DNA from: a bacterium
GTDB lineage: Bacteria > T1Sed10-126
Length of the DNA: 10,157 bases
Direction: 5' to 3'
Assembly: GCA_003554945.1 (NCBI GenBank)
Contig: PWHN01000092.1
Coordinates: 1-10,157 of the forward strand
The notes under the pieces were generated by a model. That model was not told where the DNA came from. It made no database searches and was given only the letters and a program-made list of their open reading frames with translations. Shown here one piece after another: positions 1-5,534 of this stretch. Positions within the stretch are counted from its first letter, which is position 1; the number at the start of each line of letters is the position of its first letter. The translations under genes and the position numbers were made by a program.

Positions 1-122
1 GACGGAGGTGTCGATTGTCATTTCTCGGCCCCCGTTATTAGCTGATCAAACAAAGATTGAAGACAACTTCAGGCCATTTGAGCTATCGCCAGGCAATTTC
101 ACTGAAATTAATAATGCCGGCT
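1..122 (+). repeat. Dispersed intergenic repeat, 5' part, copy A (cut by window edge)
   Basis: This is the first of three copies of an intergenic repeat; the others are at 4149-4268 and 7532-7658. All share the core GGTGTCGATTGTCATTTCTC near the left end and an AGGCAATTT segment about 60 bases further on. The copy starts inside the core block, so its left end lies outside the window. It differs from the other two just after the core, reading GGCCCCCGTTATTAGCTGATC where they read AGTGACTGAAC. A small inverted repeat (ATCGC-CAG-GCAAT) is kept with one mismatch. No open frame of note crosses it. Such elements resemble REP-like or MITE-like sequences, but that is inference. Confidence 0.75.
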
Positions 123-427
123 GAATTGAAATACCGAACTGATTGAAGTGATCAAATTTACCGTGAATGACAGAAAATGATTTCCCGATTTTTGGGGCTA
201 TTTAACGATTCGAATTTATAGGCCCATGACCGACTCTCTTACATTTCTTTCCATAAATTTGCTCATTCCCCTGAATTATCGTATACTTTTAGGTGGCCTA
301 CAGTTGATTGGAGTTATTATTTCTTTGGCGCCGTTATTTATTGTTAGGCCCATAAGCGTGAGATAAACGAACAGCTATATGAGAAATAAAAAAGTGTCAA
401 TTTTAAACTAAAAGGAGGCAGTTAGCC
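123..427. other. Intergenic leader upstream of the toxin-antitoxin pair
   Basis: This stretch has no supported gene. It separates the 5' part of repeat copy A from the antitoxin start. It contains two similar short blocks, TAGGCCCAT at about 220 and again at about 344, and one candidate promoter listed separately. A clear ribosome site, AAAGGAGG, ends at 418. I see no riboswitch or RNA gene. Confidence 0.5.
259..287 (+). promoter_or_regulatory. Candidate sigma-A type promoter for the toxin-antitoxin operon
   Basis: A good -10 box, TATACT (282-287), lies 17 bases after a weak -35 box, TTGCTC (259-264). Transcription from here would leave an untranslated leader of roughly 130 bases before the antitoxin. 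Spacing is ideal but only the first three -35 bases match consensus, so this is a suggestion only. Confidence 0.3.
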
Positions 428-640
428 GTGTCCAGGGCACAAAAAATCTATCATGAACTAAGCCAACTTCCTGAGTCGGCCCAAAATGAAGTCCTCGACT
501 TTATTGAATACCTCAAGGAGAAAAAAAGTCGCTCCGAGACGAAAGAATGGAACCAGTTTTCTCTTTCTCGAGCAATGCGAGGAATTGACGAGGAAAACGA
601 ACCGGAGTATGATCATTCTGATATAAAGGAATCTGTTTGA
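428..640 (+). CDS. DUF2281-like antitoxin of a type II toxin-antitoxin pair
   Basis: This 70-residue acidic protein is the likely antitoxin that binds and neutralises the ribonuclease encoded next. Residues 5-32 form a predicted helix with the pattern YHELSQLPESAQNEVLDFIEYL, typical of DUF2281 and similar small antitoxins. Residues 40-68 (EWNQFSLSRAMRGIDEE onward) match the acidic tail that would wrap around the toxin. It starts at GTG 428, nine bases after GGAGG at 414-418. Its TGA stop overlaps the ATG of the toxin by one base, so the two are almost certainly cotranslated. No separate DNA-binding domain is obvious, so autoregulation by the complex is only assumed from other systems. The antitoxin role rests on family resemblance and on its position before a MazF-type gene. 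Confidence 0.8.
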   Translation: MSRAQKIYHELSQLPESAQNEVLDFIEYLKEKKSRSETKEWNQFSLSRAMRGIDEENEPEYDHSDIKESV

Positions 641-987
641 TGGTTGAGGCTGGTGATGTAGTTCTCTTCAAATTTCCAACGGTAAATCAACAAGAAGGCA
701 AACTACGTCCGGCTCTTGTTCTGGCTCCAATACCTGGCGATTATGACGACTATCTTGTTTGTATGATAACTACGCAGCTTCGACAAAAAATAAATGAATT
801 TGATGAAATAATCTCTCCCTCGGATTCAGATTTTGACTCTTCAGGTTTGAAAGCTGAAAGTCTAATACGGATATTTCGTCTTGCAGTAGTTGAAAAAGAG
901 GTTTTTGAAGGCATTGTTGGTAATATTTCCCGTTCTCGACTGAAACGGCTTCAGCAAAAACTTTCCAATTGGCTAAGTGCTCTTTGA
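640..987 (+). CDS. MazF/PemK-family mRNA interferase toxin
   Basis: This 115-residue protein belongs to the MazF/PemK family of sequence-specific endoribonucleases that cleave mRNA and stop growth when freed from antitoxin. The N-terminus has the family signature GDVVLFKFP (5-13) followed by GKLRPALVL (20-28), with the Arg of the RPALVL motif at position 23. ITTQ at 43-46 carries the usual Ser/Thr of the active site. The segment SGLKAESLIRIFRLAVVEK (68-86) matches the common form GLxxxSxVRxxRLxxV. I chose ATG 640 over the in-frame TTG at 637 because AAGGA at 626-630 is well spaced for it and it gives the normal N-terminus. It overlaps the antitoxin stop by one base. Length is typical and no key residue is missing, so the toxin looks intact. 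The RNA target cannot be read from the sequence. Confidence 0.9.
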   Translation: MVEAGDVVLFKFPTVNQQEGKLRPALVLAPIPGDYDDYLVCMITTQLRQKINEFDEIISPSDSDFDSSGLKAESLIRIFRLAVVEKEVFEGIVGNISRSRLKRLQQKLSNWLSAL

Positions 988-1002
988 GTTATTTCGATGC
1001 AG

Positions 1003-1051
1003 AATCTCCTCATACTTTGAATTATTTATTTATTCCCTGAAAATCTTGTTT
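1003..1051 (+). repeat. Second dispersed repeat (49 bp), copy 1
   Basis: This segment (AATCTCCTC, then TACTTTGAATTATTTA, then TTATTCCCTGAAAATCTT) recurs at 5136-5184 with only a few changes. Both copies follow a gene stop, here 15 bases after the toxin gene. It is A+T-rich, with no strong hairpin or coding potential. Its function is unknown; a shared 3' element or a mobile remnant would both fit. Confidence 0.65.
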
Positions 1052-1068
1052 GAGATTGTAAATTAGGA

Positions 1069-1141
1069 AGCGGTATCAGACAGTCACTTTTGACTTATTG
1101 CGGTGTTGCCTCTGCTGATTGCAAAAAAGAGCTGTCCTGGG
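1069..1141 (+). repeat. Dispersed repeat, 3' part, copy A
   Basis: The sequence GCGGTATCAGACAGTCACTT, continuing through TTATTGCGGTGTTG and ending AAAAAAGAGCTGTCCTGG, matches 7671-7743 closely and 4331-4375 partly. In copies B and C this segment follows the 5' part within about 15 to 65 bases. Here it lies about 950 bases from the 5' part, with the toxin-antitoxin pair between them. Confidence 0.7.
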
Positions 1142-1217
1142 TGAACATCTTTGAATGTTTTTTACTAGTTCTGAGCTTTCATGCAAGAACCGAGAAGTGG
1201 TGTGGCTTAAATATTTG

Positions 1218-1232
1218 TTTTTTGTCCGGTAT
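1218..1232 (+). repeat. TTTTTTGTCCGGTAT block, copy 1
   Basis: These 15 bases recur exactly at 7880-7894, and weaker similarity (GGTGTGGCTT against GGTGGGCTC) extends about 17 bases upstream. Both copies lie downstream of a dispersed-repeat 3' part, so the block may mark the far end of the repeat unit in copies A and C. I did not find it in copy B. Confidence 0.45.
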
Positions 1233-1353
1233 ACTAAGTCAAGCTGGAGGACTGCTGGATCTATAGTGGGGATCTGTTAGGTGCAGAAAGCGGTTATGAT
1301 TAAGATGGGGACAGAGCCGGCAAATGCTAATTTTATCTGGAGGCGAAATAGAC

Positions 1354-1812
1354 GTGAGTGAGTTTGAGTGGTCGGAGGAGCTAAAAGTCGGGGTTGATTG
1401 TTTTGACAGCCAGCACAAAAAATGGATAGAACTTGCTCGGGAAGTCAACAAAGCCCTGCAAGAGGAGTATGAAGTTGATTTAATCAGTGCAGCTGAGAGC
1501 AAAGCCCAGGCGGAAAAAATAATAGAAGAAGCGTTCACGGAGTTTCTTCTCTACACTCGTAGGCACTTACGGGCAGAAGAGAAACAGATGCGAAAATATG
1601 ATTTCCCCGGCTACGAAGAACATCGTAAGGAACACAACAAGTATAGAAACTTAGTGCAGAAAATTAAAAAAATATACAAAGAAAACAGCCGTGAGGGGAA
1701 GGAAAAGTTGTTGCAGTTTTTGAGGGAATGGCTGTTGAAGCATATTAAGCAGACAGATAAAAAATACGGCGATTACTTCCCCTCAAAATTAGAAATTGAT
1801 GAGACAACTTAA
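1354..1812 (+). CDS. Bacteriohemerythrin (single-domain hemerythrin-like O2-binding protein)
   Basis: This 152-residue cytoplasmic protein has the full ligand set of a non-heme diiron hemerythrin, a four-helix bundle that binds O2 and may store, deliver or sense it in microaerophiles and anaerobes. Candidate iron ligands are H21 (DSQHKKW), H71 and E75 (HLRAEE), H90 and H94 (HRKEH), H130 and D135 (HIKQTD). The N-terminus FEWSEELKVGVDCFD is the usual family start. I placed the start at GTG 1354, ten bases after GGAGG at 1339-1343. An in-frame ATG at 1324 would add ten residues atypical of the family and has no ribosome site. There is no signalling domain or membrane segment. The helix 1-2 linker (37-58) is somewhat longer and more charged than in minimal members. 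The next gene begins 53 bases downstream, so cotranscription is possible. Confidence 0.92.
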   Translation: MSEFEWSEELKVGVDCFDSQHKKWIELAREVNKALQEEYEVDLISAAESKAQAEKIIEEAFTEFLLYTRRHLRAEEKQMRKYDFPGYEEHRKEHNKYRNLVQKIKKIYKENSREGKEKLLQFLREWLLKHIKQTDKKYGDYFPSKLEIDETT

Positions 1813-1815
1813 TTG

Positions 1816-1841
1816 CTCGGTGCTTCCTCACGGCGACCGAG
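1816..1841 (+). other. Short hairpin between hemerythrin and NfeD genes
   Basis: CTCGGT (1816-1821) pairs with ACCGAG (1836-1841), extendable by two G-C pairs past a one-base bulge. It begins four bases after the hemerythrin stop. No run of T follows, so it is more likely an mRNA end-stabilising or attenuating hairpin than a full terminator. Confidence 0.3.
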
Positions 1842-1865
1842 ACTAAAAGTTGCGAGGTGTGAAAG

Positions 1866-2594
1866 TTGATCTATCTTGGTATTTTCTACTTAACTCTGGT
1901 TAGTTTTTTAGCAATTTATTACGGGATTCTGTTTGAAATTACCAGTGAAAAGGTGTCAATTGCATTCTGGCTGGGCTTACTCTTCTCCATAGTGTTCATA
2001 TTTATTTCTTACTTTGTTCCTGTGAATACTCTCGGGTTAATTGTTGTGGGACTGGGTGGCGGAATAGCTGTGGCCGGTATAATAGTTCCGCCTTTGCTAA
2101 CGGTCCCAGGTATTTTGGGTTTGTTATTAGTTGTTTTTGGTTCATTTTTATCTTTGCCTAAAGCATTATCATTAATAGCTATTTCGCCCGGCGAATTAAT
2201 TTTAACCCGGCTGCTCCCAGCCGAAGTAGAGTTATTAATTTCAGAATTTCTGGCTCCTTTCAGTGGAGAACCACCGGAAAGTTGGGCTTATATATTCCAT
2301 CCATTATTTGGTTCTTTCCTTTTCATAACTACCTGTATAGTGTTATCTATTTTATTTTTTAAGAAAGATGAACAAAAAGTTCCGGGCGGGAGCTTTGAGT
2401 TGATAGGACAAACGGGTGTTGCACGCTCTAATTTAGAACCGGAAGGTAAAATAGAGATGGGGGATGAAATTTGGATAGCCCGGGCGAAATCAGGAATAAT
2501 TTCACCAAACACTGAAGTGGAAGTAATAGGCGAAGAAAATGAAATTCCAATTGTAAAAAAGAAAAACAATGTTACTAATCAAGGAGTTGATTGA
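1866..2594 (+). CDS. NfeD-like membrane protein (short form with C-terminal OB domain)
   Basis: This 242-residue protein belongs to the NfeD family, whose members are encoded next to and act with SPFH/stomatin proteins in membrane organisation. Hydrophobic segments lie at about 3-22, 30-50, 55-75, 80-96 and 146-166. They are followed by a soluble OB-fold domain at about 177-231 (ELIGQTGVARSNLEPEGKIE ... GIISPNTEVEVI), the hallmark of the family. The N-terminal ClpP-like protease domain of long NfeD proteins is absent, so this is the short form. The loop 105-145, between the fourth and fifth hydrophobic segments, is unusually long. It starts at TTG 1866, six bases after GAGGTG. Its TGA overlaps the ATG of the SPFH gene by one base, so they are translationally coupled. 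No enzymatic activity is expected from what is seen. Confidence 0.85.
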   Translation: MIYLGIFYLTLVSFLAIYYGILFEITSEKVSIAFWLGLLFSIVFIFISYFVPVNTLGLIVVGLGGGIAVAGIIVPPLLTVPGILGLLLVVFGSFLSLPKALSLIAISPGELILTRLLPAEVELLISEFLAPFSGEPPESWAYIFHPLFGSFLFITTCIVLSILFFKKDEQKVPGGSFELIGQTGVARSNLEPEGKIEMGDEIWIARAKSGIISPNTEVEVIGEENEIPIVKKKNNVTNQGVD

Positions 2595-3436
2595 TGATGG
2601 CAATAGTTTACACAGTTCCCGAGAAGCATTGCGTCATAGTTAAAAGATTTGATAAATTTGCTCGTGTTCAATCTTCCGGGATAAGGTTTCAGTTACCAAT
2701 TATCGAGAGTTTTCATACGGTTCCAGAATGGGAAGGGGAAGCGGTGAAAAATGATTATCAAATAGAAGTAATGGAACAGCAAACCAATACTCTTCCCCGG
2801 CAGACCCAAACTAAAGATAATGCTACAGTTGAGGCAAACGCCAGCGTTTATTGGAGAATACATAGCCCTAAAAAGGCCTGTTTTAACGTTGATAGCTTGC
2901 CCCAAGCTATGGCGGATACTGCGCTGAATGCATTGCGTTCAAATATTGGCCGCATGGAACTTGACGAGGTTCTTTCTGAGCGGAGCACCTTGAATAAGCG
3001 TATTCAAGAGGAACTCGTCGAGTCGACGGAAAACTGGGGAGTAAAAATAAGACGGGTGGAGATTCAAGAACTAAAAACTGATACTGATACCCGAGATTCT
3101 ATGCGGCAACAGATGGATGCTGAACGAAAGAGACGGGCCAGAGTAGCTGAGGCAGAAGGAGAAGCAGAATATGAAGTAAAAGTTGCCAAAGCGAAAAAGG
3201 AGGCCGCCATTCGGAAGGCCGAAGGGGAGGCTAAGGCGATAAAGAAAATAGCCCAGGCGGAGCGAGAATATTTAGAGACGCTAAAGCAGGAGGTATCGGC
3301 GGAGGACGCCGCCCAAATTCTTGTGGCTCAAAAGTATATTAATGGTTTTGATACTATTTCTGAAAACGAATCCGATAAGGTCTTTTTACCCAATAATTTT
3401 CAGCCGCTTCTCAGTCTTGATGCGGACGATGGGTAG
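2594..3436 (+). CDS. SPFH/stomatin-like (slipin) protein
   Basis: This 280-residue protein is a stomatin/prohibitin-type SPFH protein, expected to oligomerise on the membrane with the NfeD partner encoded just upstream. Residues 8-40 (EKHCVIVKRFDKFARVQSSG, then FQLPII) and 74-130 (KDNATVEANASVYWRI ... ALRSNIGRMELDEVLSER) are the SPFH core. WGVKIRRVEIQEL (148-160) is the usual end of the domain. Residues 170-235 form a charged coiled coil rich in EAEGEA repeats, followed by the conserved tail KVFLPNNFQPLL (262-273). The hydrophobic N-terminal anchor of most slipins is absent: the protein begins directly with the SPFH strand. The start is ATG 2594, seven bases after AAGGAG, or possibly ATG 2597. 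The next gene follows after nine bases. Confidence 0.9.
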   Translation: MMAIVYTVPEKHCVIVKRFDKFARVQSSGIRFQLPIIESFHTVPEWEGEAVKNDYQIEVMEQQTNTLPRQTQTKDNATVEANASVYWRIHSPKKACFNVDSLPQAMADTALNALRSNIGRMELDEVLSERSTLNKRIQEELVESTENWGVKIRRVEIQELKTDTDTRDSMRQQMDAERKRRARVAEAEGEAEYEVKVAKAKKEAAIRKAEGEAKAIKKIAQAEREYLETLKQEVSAEDAAQILVAQKYINGFDTISENESDKVFLPNNFQPLLSLDADDG

Positions 3437-3445
3437 GGATGATTT

Positions 3446-4123
3446 ATGAACTCACTTTTTAACCTCAAAAACAGCAAAGGGGGATTTGTTCGTAGAAAAA
3501 TTACTTGTTTAATTCAGCTCATGATTTTGTTTATAGTTTTGTGTTGGGTAGCAATTCCGCTATCAGTTGAGGCTCAACAAAGAGACCACAGAGAGCGTTG
3601 GTTAGAAGAAGATAGCGCCTCGGCCCAATTAGATTTTCCTCGTTTTTCTGTAGGGATATCCAGCTTTGCCCTTGTATATGATGATGGGATTTCAGAACAT
3701 GAGTTCGGAGGATTAGCTTTTCAATCAACTAATTATTTTAATCGCAACCTGGCGCTTCGTGGGCGCTTTTACAACACTGAGAATGACTATAATGAAGAAA
3801 TTTCAGGACTGGATTTAGCGCTTCTTTTAGGAACTGATTGGGGCGAGGGATTCAATGCCTTTGCAGGGTTGGGCTTTTATACAGAAAATTTTGAAACTCC
3901 GGAGATTTATCAGGCGTTGGGAATTGACTTGGGGGATGATTCATGGTCCGGTTATATGCTTGATTTTGGAATTGGTTATCAATGGAAACATGCTTCCCTG
4001 GGATTGAGTGGAGCGATCAGAGATTCATCGGATCTTGACTCATATAGGGAACAAGATCCGCAAATAATAAGTGTCGATGGGGCTTATGCTTCTGGTTCTT
4101 TATCTATCGAGTATATTTTCTAA
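3446..4123 (+). CDS. Secreted outer-membrane beta-barrel-like protein
   Basis: I cannot assign this 225-residue protein to a named family, but its layout suggests a small outer-membrane barrel. A basic segment (RRK, 16-18) precedes a hydrophobic stretch at about 21-40 and a likely signal peptidase site after VEA (41-43). The mature part alternates hydrophobic and polar residues with many Gly and aromatic residues, as in LALRGRFYNTEND, FNAFAGLGFYTENF, MLDFGIGYQW and ASLGLSGAIRD. It ends in LSIEYIF, and a terminal Phe is the recognition signal for barrel assembly. It starts at ATG 3446 after AGGGA and sits nine bases behind the SPFH gene, so it is probably the last gene of the NfeD-SPFH operon. 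If correct, it implies an outer membrane. Its role (porin, adhesin or structural) is unknown. Confidence 0.75.
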   Translation: MNSLFNLKNSKGGFVRRKITCLIQLMILFIVLCWVAIPLSVEAQQRDHRERWLEEDSASAQLDFPRFSVGISSFALVYDDGISEHEFGGLAFQSTNYFNRNLALRGRFYNTENDYNEEISGLDLALLLGTDWGEGFNAFAGLGFYTENFETPEIYQALGIDLGDDSWSGYMLDFGIGYQWKHASLGLSGAIRDSSDLDSYREQDPQIISVDGAYASGSLSIEYIF

Positions 4124-4148
4124 TTCCTTAGGGACAGAGGTTAAAAGT

Positions 4149-4268
4149 TTCAGTTGGGACAGGGGTGTCGATTGTCATTTCTCAGTGACTGAACAAAAAA
4201 ATAGAAGAAAACTTCACTCCATGTAAGCTATTGCCAGGCAATTTCACCAAAATCACTCCTGTCGGCTT
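4149..4268 (+). repeat. Dispersed intergenic repeat, 5' part, copy B
   Basis: It begins about 25 bases after the barrel gene and matches 7532-7658 closely, starting TTCAGTTGGGAC. TTCAGT at the left end is complementary to ACTGAA about 35 bases further on, GACA-GGGG-TGTC forms a small hairpin, and ATTGC-CAG-GCAAT forms a five-pair hairpin. This suggests a structured RNA or DNA element. No coding frame is evident. Confidence 0.8.
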
Positions 4269-4330
4269 ATTTTTATTCGAGATAATTTATAAATTGATTA
4301 TAGGTTCTCCCGTCTGCATCAAAGTGGAAG

Positions 4331-4375
4331 GCGGTATCGTGCTGTCACTTTTTACTCATTGACGTTTCTATGCAG
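4331..4375 (+). repeat. Dispersed repeat, 3' part, copy B (degraded)
   Basis: GCGGTATCGTGCTGTCACTT followed by TTTACTCATTG matches the start of the 3' parts at 1069 and 7671, then diverges. The AAAAGAGCTGTCCTGG end seen in the other two copies is missing. Confidence 0.6.
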
Positions 4376-4560
4376 GCGGAAGGATTGCGGTTTTTATAAA
4401 AAATCGGGGGTTTGAGGTCCTGCGGCGTTTATTTGTATAGAAATCGGAAAAACTTTTGTGTTTATTTTCCCGGATTTATAAAGTTACCCGTTGAGAATGT
4501 TAACCAGGAGGAGTAGCGGAGTTTATTATGTAGAGAGCAGGGCAAACCAGGTAGTTTTAT

Positions 4561-4677
4561 AGGAGGTTTTATGATCATGAATAAAATCATTGAGCGCGGC
4601 TATGTTCAGCTGATAATAACCAACCCGAGGAAGAAGCAGTTGACGTTGTTAGTTCGGAAAATGATGAAACAGAAAGA
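4561..4677 (+). pseudogene. Orphaned translation start and out-of-frame N-terminal region
   Basis: A strong ribosome site (AGGAGG, 4561-4566) precedes ATG 4571, but that frame gives only a 44-codon product (MIMNKIIERGYVQ ...) ending at 4705. The downstream OB-fold-like protein is in another frame, open only from 4594. Read in that frame, this stretch encodes CSADNNQPEEEAVDVVSSEN and then DETER, which looks like the acidic linker after the cysteine of a lipoprotein. The hydrophobic part of a signal peptide is missing between MNKII and CSADN. I infer a deletion with frameshift, or a sequencing error, in what was once a single lipoprotein gene. Confidence 0.5.
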
Positions 4678-5082
4678 TTGCGGGGCAGAGACTTTGTGCA
4701 ATTAGGCGAATTGGATACGGTTACTGGCATATTGAAAACAGAATTTGGCGAATGGTTTCTTTCTTCAAACGATGTCACTTATGAAATACACATGGGGGAC
4801 CACGATCACAGAAAAGAAATTGGTATAAACCTTGAAGAGGGAAAAAAAGTAACTGCTGCTGGTTTCTTTTATCAACAGGAAGATATGGAAAACGTGGATA
4901 TTGCAGTTACAGCGCTTACGATAGACGGAGAAGAGTATCGGTTTAGAGAAGATGACGGTACTCCCTTATGGAGAGGGCAAGGGTTAGAGAGCGGCCAGGG
5001 CCCGGGTGGTGGGAGTGTTGGCGATAGGGAGGGCGAAGGTCACGGACAAGGCAGTGGCCACCACCGCCATCAGCAAAACTAA
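4678..5082 (+). CDS. Hypothetical OB-fold-like protein with Gly/His-rich tail, N-terminus disrupted
   Basis: I do not recognise a named family. The first 100 residues look like a compact beta-rich, possibly OB-fold, domain (GELDTVTGILKTEFGEWFLS ... VTYEIHMGDHDHRKEIG ... EEGKKVTAAGFFYQQED ... VTALTIDGEEYRFR). The tail from about 100 is low-complexity Gly/Gln/Glu and ends GHGQGSGHHRHQQN. With HMGDHDH in the domain, it could bind metal. The only in-frame start in this open stretch is TTG 4678, which has a poor ribosome site and would begin inside the acidic linker. The natural start is probably the out-of-frame ATG 4571, so the gene may be non-functional or the frame wrong here. Related proteins would be expected to be exported lipoproteins; that is inference. 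Confidence 0.55.
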   Translation: MRGRDFVQLGELDTVTGILKTEFGEWFLSSNDVTYEIHMGDHDHRKEIGINLEEGKKVTAAGFFYQQEDMENVDIAVTALTIDGEEYRFREDDGTPLWRGQGLESGQGPGGGSVGDREGEGHGQGSGHHRHQQN

Positions 5083-5534
5083 AACTTCAGTAAGGTGTTC
5101 AAAAACAACCTCGAAAATTTGTTAAATAAATCCATAATCTCCTCGTACTTTGAATTATTTACTTATTCCCTGAAAATCTTATTTTTCATCAAGCCTATCA
5201 AGCCTTGGAGGTAAAGTTGTTAAGTTATTTATTCTTGCCAAATGCCCTCAGAAGCTCAAAATTTGATATAAATTAATTAGACCTAATAGTGTTATTAGTC
5301 AACATTTGACACCAGCCGGTGAAAGTCTTCTATCCGAAAATAGTTCGTGAAAAATCATCAGATCAAGGATATCATTATACTGAACCATCGCTGATCAACT
5401 CCTCTTGGGACTGGGTTCTTTCGTCAGTTACTAATCTACAAGAGGGCGGTGGCTCTTTCAACTATTAATTTACACAATTAGATGGACACCACTTCGAATG
5501 CATCAATTTAGACCATACATAAGGGAAAAATGCC
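5083..5534. other. Intergenic region upstream of the transporter operon
   Basis: These 452 bases contain the second copy of the 49-bp repeat (5136-5184), then A+T-rich DNA with only short open frames. One, 5267-5350, encodes the residues RPNSVISQHLTPAGESLL, which loosely recalls the end of a LysR-type helix-turn-helix, but it lacks a start and is too short to call. AAGGGA at 5521-5526 is the ribosome site of the transporter gene. I see no clear promoter or riboswitch. Confidence 0.5.
5136..5184 (+). repeat. Second dispersed repeat (49 bp), copy 2
   Basis: It matches 1003-1051 with a few changes (for example CTCGTAC for CTCATAC and ATTTACTTATT for ATTTATTTATT). It lies about 50 bases after the stop of the OB-fold-like gene. 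Similarity fades on both sides, and no dispersed-repeat 3' part follows here, unlike at copy 1. Confidence 0.65.

Larger units (their letters stand above)
988..1353. other. Intergenic region with two repeat segments
   Basis: These 366 bases hold no supported gene. They contain the 49-bp second repeat (1003-1051), the 3' part of dispersed repeat copy A (1069-1141), and a TTTTTTGTCCGGTAT block (1218-1232) that recurs at 7880-7894. A TATACT hexamer at 1230-1235 overlaps that block and could be a -10 box for the hemerythrin gene; its upstream -35 match is poor. Confidence 0.6.
4124..4570. other. Intergenic region with dispersed repeat copy B
   Basis: These 447 bases contain the 5' part (4149-4268) and a degraded 3' part (4331-4375) of the dispersed repeat. 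The rest, 4376-4559, has no supported gene. A strong AGGAGG ribosome site stands at the right end, at 4561. Confidence 0.6.

Noticed and set aside
1324-1353. Upstream ATG start for the hemerythrin
   Set aside because: It adds ten residues not typical of the family, has no ribosome site, and the GGAGG site lies inside this stretch just before GTG 1354.
988-1353. Riboswitch or small RNA gene in the 5' region of the hemerythrin
   Set aside because: No known conserved riboswitch core could be recognised. The structured-looking parts are explained by the repeats.
1239-1538. 99-codon minus-strand frame opposite the hemerythrin
   Set aside because: The opposite strand is a clear hemerythrin with all ligands. 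This frame is Ser/Leu-rich shadow sequence with no start signal.
1815-1845. Rho-independent terminator after the hemerythrin
   Set aside because: The stem is short with a long loop and has no T-run, so it is kept only as a hairpin.
5319-5468. 49-codon open frame starting GTG (MKVFYPKIVREKSS ...)
   Set aside because: There is no ribosome site, no recognisable motif, and it overlaps another short frame. It is too short to support as a gene.
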